From: Mesorhabditis belari
Lineage: Eukaryota > Nematoda > Chromadorea > Rhabditida > Rhabditidae
Assembly: GCA_958450365.1 (NCBI GenBank)
Contig: CAUEEP010000911.1
Coordinates: 186,001-250,000, forward strand
DNA: 64,000 bases
Direction of reading: 5' to 3'
Shown here: positions 50,940-61,714 of the stretch, piece after piece
How the letters are laid out: every line of letters begins with the position of its first letter
How positions within the stretch are numbered: the first letter of the stretch is position 1
Position numbers and translations under genes: made by a program
The notes under the pieces: model-generated
Database searches by the model: none
The model's input: the letters and a program-made list of their open reading frames with translations, nothing else
What the model was told of the DNA's origin: nothing

Positions 50940-52290
50940 TTCGAAAACTTAAATTTCATAAATCCTGGATGTCACAGCATGGTTTGAGAACAAAGTTTTC
51001 AAAATTCTGTAAATTTTTCGAATCCTGGGTTTCGCAGGATTTCGATCGGGCCTCGTTTGGGTCAATTTTCAAAGAAAACCCTTTCGAAAACTTAAATTTC
51101 ATAAATCCTGGATGTCACAGCATGGTTTGAGAACAAAGTTTTCAAAATTCTGCAAATTTTGCGAATCCTGGGTGTCGCAGGATTTCGATCGGGCCTCGTT
51201 TGGGTCAATTTTCAAAGAAAACCCTTTCGAAAACTGAAATTTCATAAATCCTGGATGTCACAGCATGGTTTGAGAACAAAGTTTTCAAAATTCTGCAAAT
51301 TTTGCGAATCCTGGGTGTCGCAGGATTTCGATAGGGCCTCGTTTGGGTCAATTTTCAAAGAAAACCCTTTCGAAAACTGAAATTTCATAAATCCTGGATG
51401 TCACAGCATGGTTTGAGAACAAAGTTTTCAAAATTCTGCAAATTTTGCGAATCCTGGGTGTCGCAGGATTTCGATCGGGCCTCGTTTGGGTCAATTTTCA
51501 AAGAAAACCCTTTCGAAAACTGAAATTTCATAAATCCTGGATGTCACAGCATGGTTTGAGAACAAAGTTTTCAAAATTCTGCAAATTTTGCGAATCCTGG
51601 GTGTCGCAGGATTTCGATCGGGCCTCGTTTGGGTCAATTTTCAAAGAAAACCCTTTCGAAAACTTAAATTTCATAAATCCTGGATGTCACAGCATGGTTT
51701 GAGAACAAAGTTTTCAAAATTCTGCAAATTTTGCGAATCCTGGGTGTCGCAGGATTTCGATCGGGCCTCGTTTGGGTCAATTTTCAAAGAAAACCCTTTC
51801 GAAAACTTAAATTTCATAAATCCTGGATGTCACAGCATGGTTTGAGAACAAAGTTTTCAAAATTCTGCAAATTTTGCGAATCCTGGGTGTCGCAGGATTT
51901 CGATCGGGCCTCGTTTGGGTCAATTTTCAAAGAAAACCCTTTCGAAAACTTAAATTTCATAAATCCTGGATGTCACAGCATGGTTTGAGAACAAAGTTTT
52001 CAAAATTCTGCAAATTTTGCGAATCCTGGGTGTCGCAGGATTTCGATCGGGCCTCGTTTGGGTCAATTTTCAAAGAAAACCCTTTCGAAAACTTAAATTT
52101 CATAAATCCTGGATGTCACAGCATGGTTTGAGAACAAAGTTTTCAAAATTCTGCAAATTTTGCGAATCCTGGGTGTCGCAGGATTTCGATCGGGCCTCGT
52201 TTGGGTCAATTTTCAAAGAAAACCCTTTCGGAAACTTAAATTTCATAAATCCTGGATGTCACAGCATAGTTTAAAGCAAAATGGAGTTGA
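50940..52290. repeat. 143-bp tandem satellite (about 9 units)
   Basis: Unit contains GAATCCTGGGTGTCGCAGGA, GATCGGGCCTCGTTTGGGTC and AATCCTGGATGTCACAGCAT. Each unit therefore has two related sub-motifs (AATCCTGGxTGTCxCAG). Diverged single copies lie at 52850-52960 (-), 55900-56290 (+) and 57160-57410 (-), so the array has dispersed relatives. The recurring 85-codon frames are products of the repeat. Confidence 0.95.
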
Positions 52291-52352
52291 AAAGAGTTTA
52301 ATAGTTTTCAAGAAATTATTATTCAAGAAATGGTGAAGAAGGAATGGTGAAT

Positions 52353-52573
52353 TAGGAATGGTGAAGAAATCTGTTCATCGCGATTCAATCATAGTCTTGC
52401 ACAAAAGGTGGTACATCTGCCACATCGACGACATCAAGACGACATCAAGTCGTACATCTTTCCCAGAGTTGATACGCTTTAGAAAGCTTTGTTAGTCAGA
52501 AAGCTTTAGAAAGCACAGTTTCCAACGTAAACCAAGAATCCAAATCTTTTTTCTTCAAAGAAACCACAAAAAA
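52353..52573. repeat. Right direct repeat bounding the 143-bp satellite
   Basis: See left copy; differs mainly by small indels (CATCTGCCACATCGACGACATC). Together with the left copy it encloses the satellite. Confidence 0.85.
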
Positions 52574-53810
52574 AACTCCTCTTCTCGTCTTCTCATTAGT
52601 CTTGGTCATCGAATCGGGCGATTCTCCGCGCTCTGAGTCAGCTTTGTATGGGCGGCCGGTGACGAACCCACCACCACTTGTGTTGTTGCCCCCAAAATCG
52701 AGCAATCACCAAATTTTTGCCAGTTTTCCCCATCCTGGAGCGCACGTTACTGATTTTGACTAAATTCGACGATCAAAAGTGAATTTCGCCGAAATTCGCT
52801 GAAATCTATTCGAGCGCTACACCGAAAAATTGCAAATTTATGCTTTTCTAAAAAATTTTCGTTTCAAACTATGCTGTGACATCCAGGATTCATGAATTTT
52901 GAGTTTATTAGCAAGATTTCTTTTTGAAAATTGACCCAAACCCGGCCCAACCCGGTCGGGACTTGCTTGCGCCAGCGGGAGGCTTTAGGAAACCTACTGG
53001 CCTCGCAAGTTTCAACCGGAAAAGTCTCAAAATTAAGTGAATTGTGGAAATTTGGCTAGAATTCGTTTGTTTTTTTGTTTTGGCAATGTGATTTGGTCGG
53101 TTTAGTTACGCAATTCTTTCAATTCTTCCATTTTTTTCCAATTTGACTGACAAAATGTTCGAAAATAAAAAAATTCGCTTATTTGGAACGCACAAAAAAG
53201 CCAAGCGGCTAATTTGAGGTACCAAATAGTCTAAAAGAGCGATGACTCGTTGGTAAACGGTAAACGGTAAGTAGAGTAATCCGTTTTCTAAACTGTGCCC
53301 TTTCCTCTTTCTACCGTAATCCAAATTAGTCAGTAAACGGTTTTTTGGCTATTCTGGAAGTCACTAGGGTTTTTCAAAGCTTAAAACTTTAAAATTATCA
53401 GTTTCATCTATTGGCCCCATATCCGTTTTCTAAACCGTGTCGTGTTACCTAGCTTTTTGAAGTGTTCAGAATTGTTTGTGATTTAGCATTTTTTAAGTTA
53501 AACTTCACACTAGAACTTGCCGGAATCAGTTTTTGATTTACATTCGCAATACTGGTCCCTCTGTTTTGCCCACGTTTTAACTATCGTAAATACTGTGATG
53601 GGACGGCTCCCCTACGCTGGTACACATTGCGTTTTTGACAATTCGACAATTCGACAATTAAAATGCGACAAAATGACAAAATTCAACATTAAGGTCTGAT
53701 CTAGAGTTCCAACAAAACCTGGTTTTTATTTTTTTCCAGAATGCACAAATAACATAAAATTATGAAGGGGAAAAAAGAAAAAAAAAAGAAAAATGGAAAA
53801 AACCGTCAGA
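52574..53810. other. Intergenic; one inverted satellite relic
   Basis: 52850-52960 is a diverged minus-strand satellite unit. 53200-53340 contains repeats of GTAAACGGT. No convincing coding region; the 60-72 codon frames here lack recognisable features. Confidence 0.45.
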
Positions 53811-53813
53811 CCA

Positions 53814-55260
53814 TAAAGTGTACCTACAGTAAGTACACTTTACGGTTCAGGGTTCTGACTGGGAATCTTGACTGCGAGTTCTGACTGAGAATCTTGACTG
53901 GGAATCTTGACTGGGAATCTTGGCTGGGAATCTTGACTGCAAATCCTGACTACGAATCCTGACTACGAATCCTGACTGCGATTCCTGACTGCGAATCTTG
54001 ACTGGGAATCCTGACTGCGACTCCTGACTGCCAATCCTGACTGCGAATCCAGACTGTGACTCCTGACTGCGAATCTTGACTGCGACTCCTGACTACGAAT
54101 CCTGACTACGAATCCTGACTACGAATCCTGACTGCGATTCCTGACTGCGAATCTTGACTGGGAATCCTGACTGCGAATCCTGACTACAAATCCAGACTAC
54201 GAATCATGACTGCGAATTCTGACTGAGAATCTTGACTACGACTCCTGACTGCGACTCCTGACTACGAATCCTGACTACGAATCCTGACTGCGATTCCTGA
54301 CTGCGAATCTTGACCGGGAATCCTGACTGCGACTCCTGACTGCCAATCCTGACTGCGAATCCAGACTGTGACTCCTGACTGCGAATCTTGACTGGGAATC
54401 CTGACTGCGACTCCTGACTGCCAATCCTGACTGCGAATCCAGACTGTGACTCCTGACTGCGAATCTTGACTGGGAATCCTGACTGCGACTCCTGACTGGG
54501 AATCCTGACTGCGAATCCTAACTGCGAATCCTGACTACGAATCCTGACTACGAATCCAGACTGTGACTCCTGACTGCGAATCTTGACTGGGAATCCTGAC
54601 TGCGAATCCTGACTACAAATCCAGACTACGAATCATGACTGCGAATTCTGACTGAGAATCTTGACTACGACTCCTGACTGCGACTCCTGACTACGAATCC
54701 TGACTACGAATCCTGACTGCGATTCCTGACTGCGAATCTTGACCGGGAATCCTGACTGCGACTCCTGACTGCCAATCCTGACTGCGAATCCAGACTGTGA
54801 CTCCTGACTGCGAATCTTGACTGGGAATCCTGACTGCGACTCCTGACTGCCAATCCTGACTGCGAATCCAGACTGTGACTCCTGACTGCGAATCTTGACT
54901 GGGAATCCTGACTGCGACTCCTGACTGGGAATCCTGACTGCGAATCCTAACTGCGAATCCTGACTACGAATCCTGACTACGAATCCAGACTGTGACTCCT
55001 GACTGCGAATCTTGACTGGGAATCCTGACTGCGAATCCTGACTACAAATCCAGACTACGAATCATGACTGCGAATTCTGACTGAGAATCTTGACTACGAC
55101 TCCTGACTGCGACTCCTGACTGCCAATCCTGACTGCGAACCCAGACTGTGACTCCTGACTGCGAATCTTGACTGCGACTCCTGACTACGAATCCTGACTA
55201 CGAATCCTGACTGCGAGTCCAGACTACGAATCCTGACTGCAATTCTGACTGTGGGCAACT
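53814..55260. repeat. 13-bp minisatellite with 429-bp higher-order period
   Basis: Over 100 copies of a 13-bp unit of the form CTGCGAATCCTGA with variants (CTACGAATC, CTGGGAATCTTGA, CTGTGACTCCTGA). The rare string CTACAAATCCAGACTACGAA occurs at 54184, 54613 and 55042, exactly 429 bp (33 units) apart, showing higher-order duplication. The array is preceded by a small palindrome AAAGTGTAC...GTACACTTT (53814-53843). Confidence 0.95.
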
Positions 55261-55890
55261 TGGAATATCGGTAAAAATTGAACGGGACCCTTTAATAGAA
55301 CGCCTGCCGGGGAAAAAATGACGGGCGGAAAAACTAGAACGGCAATTCAATTACAGTTCAATTACAGTATATCTTGTAGGCGATTCTCGTAAACATTCCT
55401 AGGCTTTGGGTTCCAGCTCAAAAGACAGCTCTGATTTATTTATCATATTTATCATCTTTATCATATTTGAGATCCCTGAAAGAGAAAAATTGGAAAGAAC
55501 AAGATTTTACAGTCAAAAATCGATCGCTCAAGGCAAGGCTATTTTTGGGAGAAATGAGCAATGAGATATCCTGATCTCTCCTTTCCTTTCTCCATTTTCT
55601 TTTGTCAACGATTTTCGGGGGAATCCCCCGATCTGATCAAAGCCACGTGGTCCTTTTTGGGGGAAAAGAAAAGGTTAGACGTTTGATCTTTCGTTGGGCT
55701 TTCAAAGAACGCCTACTCACCCGGTTTGACCCAGTTTTTATGCAAATTTGGGTGATCTTTAATGATCGCTGACTACAAGTGTTCAAAGATCAAAGATCAG
55801 TGTGGTTTTTTTACCGCTTTTAAACTGTTAACTGTGCGGAAAGGATTAAGCATAGAAGAAATTGTAAAAAAAAATGCCTTTCGAAATACC
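55261..55890. other. Intergenic, no gene seen
   Basis: No conserved frame. 55440-55470 has short repeats of TTTATCATA. The plus frame from 55762 runs into satellite sequence and is not supported. Confidence 0.4.
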
Positions 55891-55899
55891 GATTCGATT

Positions 55900-56300
55900 C
55901 GAAATAAAATAGACTTCCGATCGGGCCTTTTTTGGGCCAATTTTCAAAGAAAAACCTTTCGAAAACTTAAATTTCATGAATCCTGGATGTCACAGCCGAG
56001 TTTGAGAACAAATTTTTCAAGTTCTGCAAATTTTGCGAATCCTGGATGTCACAGGATTTCGATAGGACCTTTTTTGGGCCAATTTTCAAAGAAAAACCTT
56101 TCGAAAACTTAAATTTTAGAAATTCTGGATGTCACAGCATAGTTTGAGAACAAAGTTTTCTAAATTCTTCAAATTTTGCGAATCCTGGATGTCACAGGAT
56201 TTCGATAGGACCTTTTTTGGGCCAATTTTCAAAGAAAAACCTTTCGAAAACTTAAATTTTATAAATCCTGGATGTCACAGCATAGTTTAAAGCAAAATGG
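55900..56300. repeat. Diverged copies of the 143-bp satellite
   Basis: Two and a half units with AATCCTGGATGTCACAG and CTTTTTTGGGCCAATTTTCA; ends AGCATAGTTTAAAGCAAAATG like the last unit of the main array (52262-52285). Confidence 0.8.
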
Positions 56301-56409
56301 AGTTGAAAAGAGTTTAATAGTTTTTATAACTACTGTGTACACCATGTGTCTAATTTCAGATTTCAGATAAACGATTTCAGATTTCAAGATTTGCTTACAA
56401 GGGGAAGGT

Positions 56410-56585
56410 CAACTGGATAGGCTGGCCAAAGAGATAGGCTAGCCAACTGGATAGGCTGGCCAAATGGATAGGCTGGCCAAATGGATAGGCTGGCCAAAGG
56501 GACAGGCTCGCCAAATGGATAGGCTGGCCAAATGGATAGGCTGGCCAAATGGATAGGCTGGCCAAATGGATAGGCTGGCCAAATG
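56410..56585. repeat. 17-bp tandem repeat
   Basis: About ten copies of GGCTGGCCAAATGGATA with minor variants. Frames reading LASLSIWPAYPFGQPIH on the minus strand are a by-product (17 x 3 = 51 without stop). Confidence 0.9.
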
Positions 56586-56770
56586 ACATCGCCATAGAGC
56601 TAGCCATAGAGCTATCAACGCAGAAATTCACGCTGAATCCGAATCTGCTTTCTGTTTTTGCTAAACGGCACTCTGTCAAAAGTTATAAGCAAGTTATAAG
56701 CAAAGTTTTGTATGGAATTTTAAAAATCATCCTTTGAGTTTATTAGCAGATTTCCTAGAGCCTTGAAAGA

Positions 56771-56840
56771 GCAGTCGTGGGCTAATGGTAGTCGATTAAA
56801 ATACGAGACAAACCGTTTCGGGTTCGAGTCCGCGGACTTA
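56771..56840 (+). other. tRNA-like sequence
   Basis: A box TGGGCTAATGG and perfect B box GGTTCGAGTCC (56821-56831). AGTC at the 5' side pairs with GACT at the 3' side, but the rest of the acceptor and the anticodon stem are poorly paired (TCG...CGA only). Likely a tRNA pseudogene or polymerase III-transcribed relic. Confidence 0.4.
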
Positions 56841-57159
56841 TTCGAACTTATTTTTGCTTTTTTAGATTGCTCTCTATTTCAAATACAAATCTTTTTCAAA
56901 CAACTTCTCATAAAAATGTTTACTTTTAGCTATTAACATTGGTACGACGCCGGTTGGGCGTCACTTTTTTTCTTCAAAACCACTTTTTCTGGAGTAATTT
57001 TATGCGTAGATTCCGAAAAACACAACGAGAACTTGGGAAAAGGCGCTTTAAGCCGAGTGTTGGGGCTTCAAAGTGCGCGCTGTGATGCGTGCGTGCGTGC
57101 GTGCTCATACAGAGTGATGAGAGGGATACTGTTTTGATGTAGAATTTCGAAAACTTTGC

Positions 57160-57415
57160 TCTCAAACCATCCTGTGACATCCAGAATTCATGAAAATTAA
57201 GTTTTCAAAAGGTTTTTCTTTGAAAATTGACCCAAACAAGGCCCGATCGAAATCCTGTGACACCCGGGATTCGCAAAATTTGCAGAATTTTAAAAACTTT
57301 GCTCCCAAACTATGCTGTGACATCCAGGATTTATGAAATTTCAGTTTTCGAAAGGGTCTGCTTTGAAAACTGACCCAAACAAGGCCCTATCGAAATCCTG
57401 TGATAGGTCTATAGC
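57160..57415 (-). repeat. Inverted diverged copies of the 143-bp satellite
   Basis: Nearly two units on the minus strand (CTGTGACATCCAGAATTC, AAGGCCCGATCGAAATCCTG). Confidence 0.8.
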
Positions 57416-57794
57416 TCATATCATTTGATCAGCCGATCCAGTTGAACTTCCCTTGTTAGTTTTCCGTTTTTGGTATATTAATGAGCTTGAATAGAGTTTG
57501 TTTATCAAGTTAGCACCGAAAAAAACCCCTTATCAACCATTCAACTTCTATCCATTTCACTTCATAGTCACGAGGTGGAGGTGTTTCCCCAAATATGCTT
57601 TTCTTTTCTCCGACTCGCTCCCTTTTTCATTCAAATCATATCAATTTCCTCTCAACAACAAGAAAACCAGCTCTTTTCCATTTCATTGAAAAGTGTGTCA
57701 ATCAAAGAAAAGCTAGATAAAGAAAAGGGGGTTTCCCTAAAAATTTCCCTATCAAGCACCTCGTGGGGATGGACGTTGTGGCGACGAAAGTAGA

Positions 57795-57975
57795 GACGGA
57801 CAAACAGACAGACAGACAGACAGACAGCCAGACAGACAACCAGGCAGACAGACAGACAGACAGACAGACATACGGACAGACAGACAGACAGACAAACAGA
57901 CGGACAGACAGACGGACGGACAGACAGATAGACGGACAGACAGACAGACAGACAGAGAGACAGACAGACAGGCAG
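57795..57975. repeat. (GACA)n tetranucleotide array
   Basis: About 45 imperfect copies of GACA with CAGGCA and CGGACA variants. Flanked on the left by AAGTAGAGACGGACAAAC and on the right by GACACAGCTG. The same flanks in inverted orientation bound the CTGT array at 61381-61712. Confidence 0.95.
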
Positions 57976-57979
57976 ACAC

Positions 57980-58370
57980 AGCTGTTTTTCACGATAGATC
58001 AAAAACAAATCAGTAACAATTGTTGTGTGTGTTCCAAATAAGAGAAAAAACAACGAAATTATGGATTCTGTTTGCACAGAAAAAAGTTATCGCACCGAAC
58101 TCCAGCCTGGAATTAAGCTCAGAAAAAGATTTGATCAAAATCCTCCAAATTTGAGGTTTGGAGGATTTTGATCGGTAAAATATGGGCTGTGGATTCCAGA
58201 ATTCACAACAATTGAATAGAGATCGGAATTCTGCTAATGAATTGCTTTGAAATGGGATCGGTTCAGTTACTCAAGTGTCAGAGACGTCTTTTCACCCCCA
58301 CTCACTTTAAACGTTTGCAAAAAGAGCTGTGACTTCCAATTTGAAGAGCTGTTGCAAATCTAAGCCCCTT
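57980..58370. other. Intergenic, no gene seen
   Basis: 58120-58175 holds a short palindrome (GATCAAAATCCTCCAAA...TTTGGAGGATTTTGATC). Otherwise nothing. Confidence 0.45.
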
Positions 58371-58379
58371 TCCCCTTTG

Positions 58380-58690
58380 GCCTTTTGTAAAACACAGCCG
58401 GTTTAATTGCGCAAGTTGTCTAGCAAAGAAAATGCACGCCAGGCACTAGAAGCGCTCAAAACACGAGTTGTGACTTCCAATTTGCAAGAATATTGCGATT
58501 TGAAGTCCATTTTCTTTTTGGACTTTTGTAAAACACAGCCGGTTTAATTACGCAAGTTGTCTAGCAAAGAAAATGCACGCCAGGCACTAGAAACGCTCAA
58601 AACACGAGTTGTGACTTCCAATTTGCAAGAATATTACAAATCTAACCCCCTTTCCTCTTTGGCCTTTTGCAAAAGCAGTCAGTTTAATTA
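58380..58690. repeat. ~127-bp tandem duplication
   Basis: CTTTTGTAAAACACAGCCGG...ACGCCAGGCACTAGAA...AACACGAGTTGTGACTTCCA occurs twice in full (from 58383 and from 58510) with partial third copies at each side. Confidence 0.85.
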
Positions 58691-59590
58691 CTCAGCTGTC
58701 CACAAGTAGAAACTGAAAGAACTGTGGGATCTGACCCGAGCTACAACTTGTAAAGGTCAAAGTTCACCCAGAAAACCCGTCACTTTCAAAAATAACACGA
58801 CCAGACAGAAATATTTGTTATTTGCTTACAGTGTGCCAGCTATCAATCACGGAAAACTGCAAAAAATGATCAGAAACTCTAAAAATAGAGATGATCTTCG
58901 AAAATCGTCTGCGCTCAGGGATAGACAGGGATAGACAAGGATAGACACAAGATCTGTACTCGAACAATTGAAAAACTGACTCACTCCTTAATCCTTTGAT
59001 TGTTTGATCTGGTGGAAAAATGGGAAAATTGTTGATGATTACGTGATTTTTATCTTTTAGAGAAATATTTTAGAGAAGTTTTTAGAGACACCTTTTAGAG
59101 AAATCTTTTAGAGATATCTTTTAGAGACAAAGTGCAATGGGAAAGTGTTTATTGGACATTTCGTTGAAAGGAGAAAAATGTACGGTTGCATCGTGTGAAC
59201 GCCGTTCCATTTGGCCTAAAATCTAGAACTAGAACTAGTCTAACTCTGACTGGCTCTCACTCTGGCTGGCTCTAACTCTGACTGGCTCTAACTCTGGCTG
59301 GCTAGCTGAGAACTGGCTGGGAAAAGGCTGAAAACTCTAGAACTAGCTGAGGAGTGACGAAAGCCGTAAAACTTTTTGAGAATTGTCTTCACCTACTCCA
59401 GGTGTCTTGGCTTTTAAGCTACTTAAAATTCGCTCTTTGCTCAATCGATTTTTAGTTTTTTGGTCTCAAGTAATGTGGGAGGGTATTCTAGACGAATTCT
59501 ATTTCATACTCAATTCTAGACGAATTCTATTTGATTTAACCTAAAAGCCTGAGAGATCAGGGCTATGGAGATTCAGAGCTGCAACAAGAC
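58691..59590. other. Intergenic with short local repeats
   Basis: 59050-59130 repeats TTTTAGAGA(AA/CA); 59220-59330 repeats CTGGCTCTAACTCTGA. No gene or RNA recognised. Confidence 0.45.
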
Positions 59591-59599
59591 ACCTGGACC

Positions 59600-59795
59600 A
59601 GTCTCCTGGCTTCTGGTTTGACTCTCGACCTGGCTTCTGGTTTGACCCTCGACCTGGCTTCTGGTTTGACCCTCGACCTGGCTTCTGGTTTGACTCTCGA
59701 CCTGGCTTCTGGTTTGACCCTCGACATGGCTTCTGGTTTGACCCTCAACCTGGCTTCTGGCTTGACTCTCGACCTGGCTTCTGGTTTGACCGTCT
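59600..59795. repeat. 24-bp tandem repeat
   Basis: Eight copies of GACCCTCGACCTGGCTTCTG + GTTT. Divisible by 3, so it gives open frames on both strands that are not genes. Confidence 0.9.
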
Positions 59796-59799
59796 TGTT

Positions 59800-60385
59800 G
59801 AAAATTGAAACAATCACTAAAAGTCACTAAAAGTCACTAAAAGGGTTGAATAACAAGAAATAATAATAAAGTAAATATAAGGTGAAAACTAGTCAAAAAT
59901 AAAGTGTGACATCCAGATCGTCCGATAAAATCATTAAACTGTAAAAATATTCAGCTAACGGCTTTGAAAAAGGTTGAACTCATTTTGTCAAAATTGAAGT
60001 TCTGAAAATTGAAAAAGCTGGTTTTAAATTTCGTAGTGGAATGCAAATTGGAAATTTCTGCACTAAAGTGTATCTACAAATCAACACGTACTCTTAATCA
60101 CTTGATTGTTTGATCTCCAAATATTTTTGATTGTGATTTCATCTTTCGAAGACAATGCAGCGATCATTTCGTTGAAAAGTCGATGATGAAATGAGAAGGG
60201 CTACGGTAATTGGTTCTCTGCTTCTCAAAACCTCTCAAATGGGTATAAATGTCGATGCTGGGTGTCATTGGGGTGATTGCCGATCGCTCTTTGTGTCGGG
60301 GGTTGGTGTTGGGGAATTCCCCTCCCCCTCCCCCACGTGACCCCCACCTTTTCCATGACATCTCTGGGGTAACACCGGAGATTTT
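59800..60385. other. Intergenic
   Basis: 59898-59932 (AATAAAGTGTGACATCCAGA TCGTCCGATAAAAT) is repeated nearly exactly at the end of the window (63967-64000). Nothing else seen. Confidence 0.45.
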
Positions 60386-60389
60386 ATCT

Positions 60390-60850
60390 GTAATATGCAA
60401 ATTGGAACGCACTATCTATAATAAAACTAGTTTTAAGACTATAAAGTTAATTTTTAGATTTTGTGCATAGTAGTGCTATGAACTGCCTCCGATTTCTTGG
60501 TCTTACCGTAGATAACCGTGAATTTTTTGATCTGTAATATGCAAATTGGAACGCACGAACTATAATCAGACTAGTCTTAAGGCTATAAAGTTAATTTTTA
60601 GATTTTGTGTATAGTAGTGCTCTGGACTGCCTCCCATTTCTTGGTCTTACTGTAGATAATCTTGAGTTTTTTGATTTGTAACACGCAAACTGGAACGCAC
60701 TATCTATAATAAAACTAGTTTTAAGGCTATAAAGTTAATTTTTAGATTTTGTGCATAGTAGTGCTATGAACTGCCTCTCATTTCTTTGTCTTACTGTAGA
60801 TAACCGTGAATTTTTTAAACTTTAATATGCAAATTGGAACGCATTTTGTC
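60390..60850. repeat. ~142-bp tandem repeat upstream of the arginase gene
   Basis: Three full units and part of a fourth starting TAATATGCAAATTGGAACGC (60391, 60535, 60680, 60826), each with ACTATAAAGTTAATTTTTAG and CTTACxGTAGATAA. The array ends about 100 bp before the arginase start codon, so it may lie in or next to its promoter. ATGCAAAT within each unit is an octamer-type POU site. Confidence 0.85.
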
Positions 60851-60947
60851 TAATGAGATAATTTTTTGTCATTTTAAGCCTTTCTTAATTTTCTAAGATT
60901 ACTGTAAAATTGAAAATTCTTTCAAAAACCCTTTCAGAAATTCGAAA

Positions 60948-61425
60948 ATGCGACTCTCTTTGAAGCAACTCTTTCAACAGATCAGCGCCGTCGGGTGTGC
61001 GAATGGATTGGCCGGAAGGTGGGTAGTTTCAAAAAATTGGCTTCTAGCTTGGAAAAACTGTACTCCGTACTTCGCTTTACTTCAACTACTGTACTCCAAT
61101 AGGATTACAGTACCATCCTTACACCATTTCAGACAACTCGGCTGTGAGTCGGCTGCTCACGTGCTACAGAACTCCTCTCTACTTAAACAGTGCCGAATCC
61201 CAGTCAAATGGGAAGCAATCGTGAAAGAGGTGAACTCGGGACGGCACTTGGATGCGATGCCCGGCGTGAGAGAGGTGATTTTAATGAGTTACAAGGTGAA
61301 AGCTGAAGCGTTCTAACGCTCGATCACTTTTTAAAGTGTTAACAGTAGAGTAGGTCAGATCTACTATATATAAAAGAGCTGTGTCTGTCTGTCTGTCTCA
61401 CTGCCTGCCTGCCTGCCTGCCTGTT

Positions 61426-61512
<87 letters not shown>

Positions 61513-61613
61513 TTGTCTGTTTGTCTGTTTGTATGTTTGTCTATCTGTCTGTCTGTCTGCCTGCCTGCCTGCCTGCCTGTCTATCTGTCTGCCTGCCTGC
61601 CTGTCTGTCTGGC

Positions 61614-61679
<66 letters not shown>

Positions 61680-61682
61680 CTT

Positions 61683-61714
<32 letters not shown>

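Noticed and set aside
50825..52274. Repeated 85-codon frames
   Set aside because: They recur every 143 bp because they are readings of the satellite unit.
48425..55260. CRISPR array
   Set aside because: The repeats are contiguous tandem units without unique spacers, and the genome is eukaryotic.
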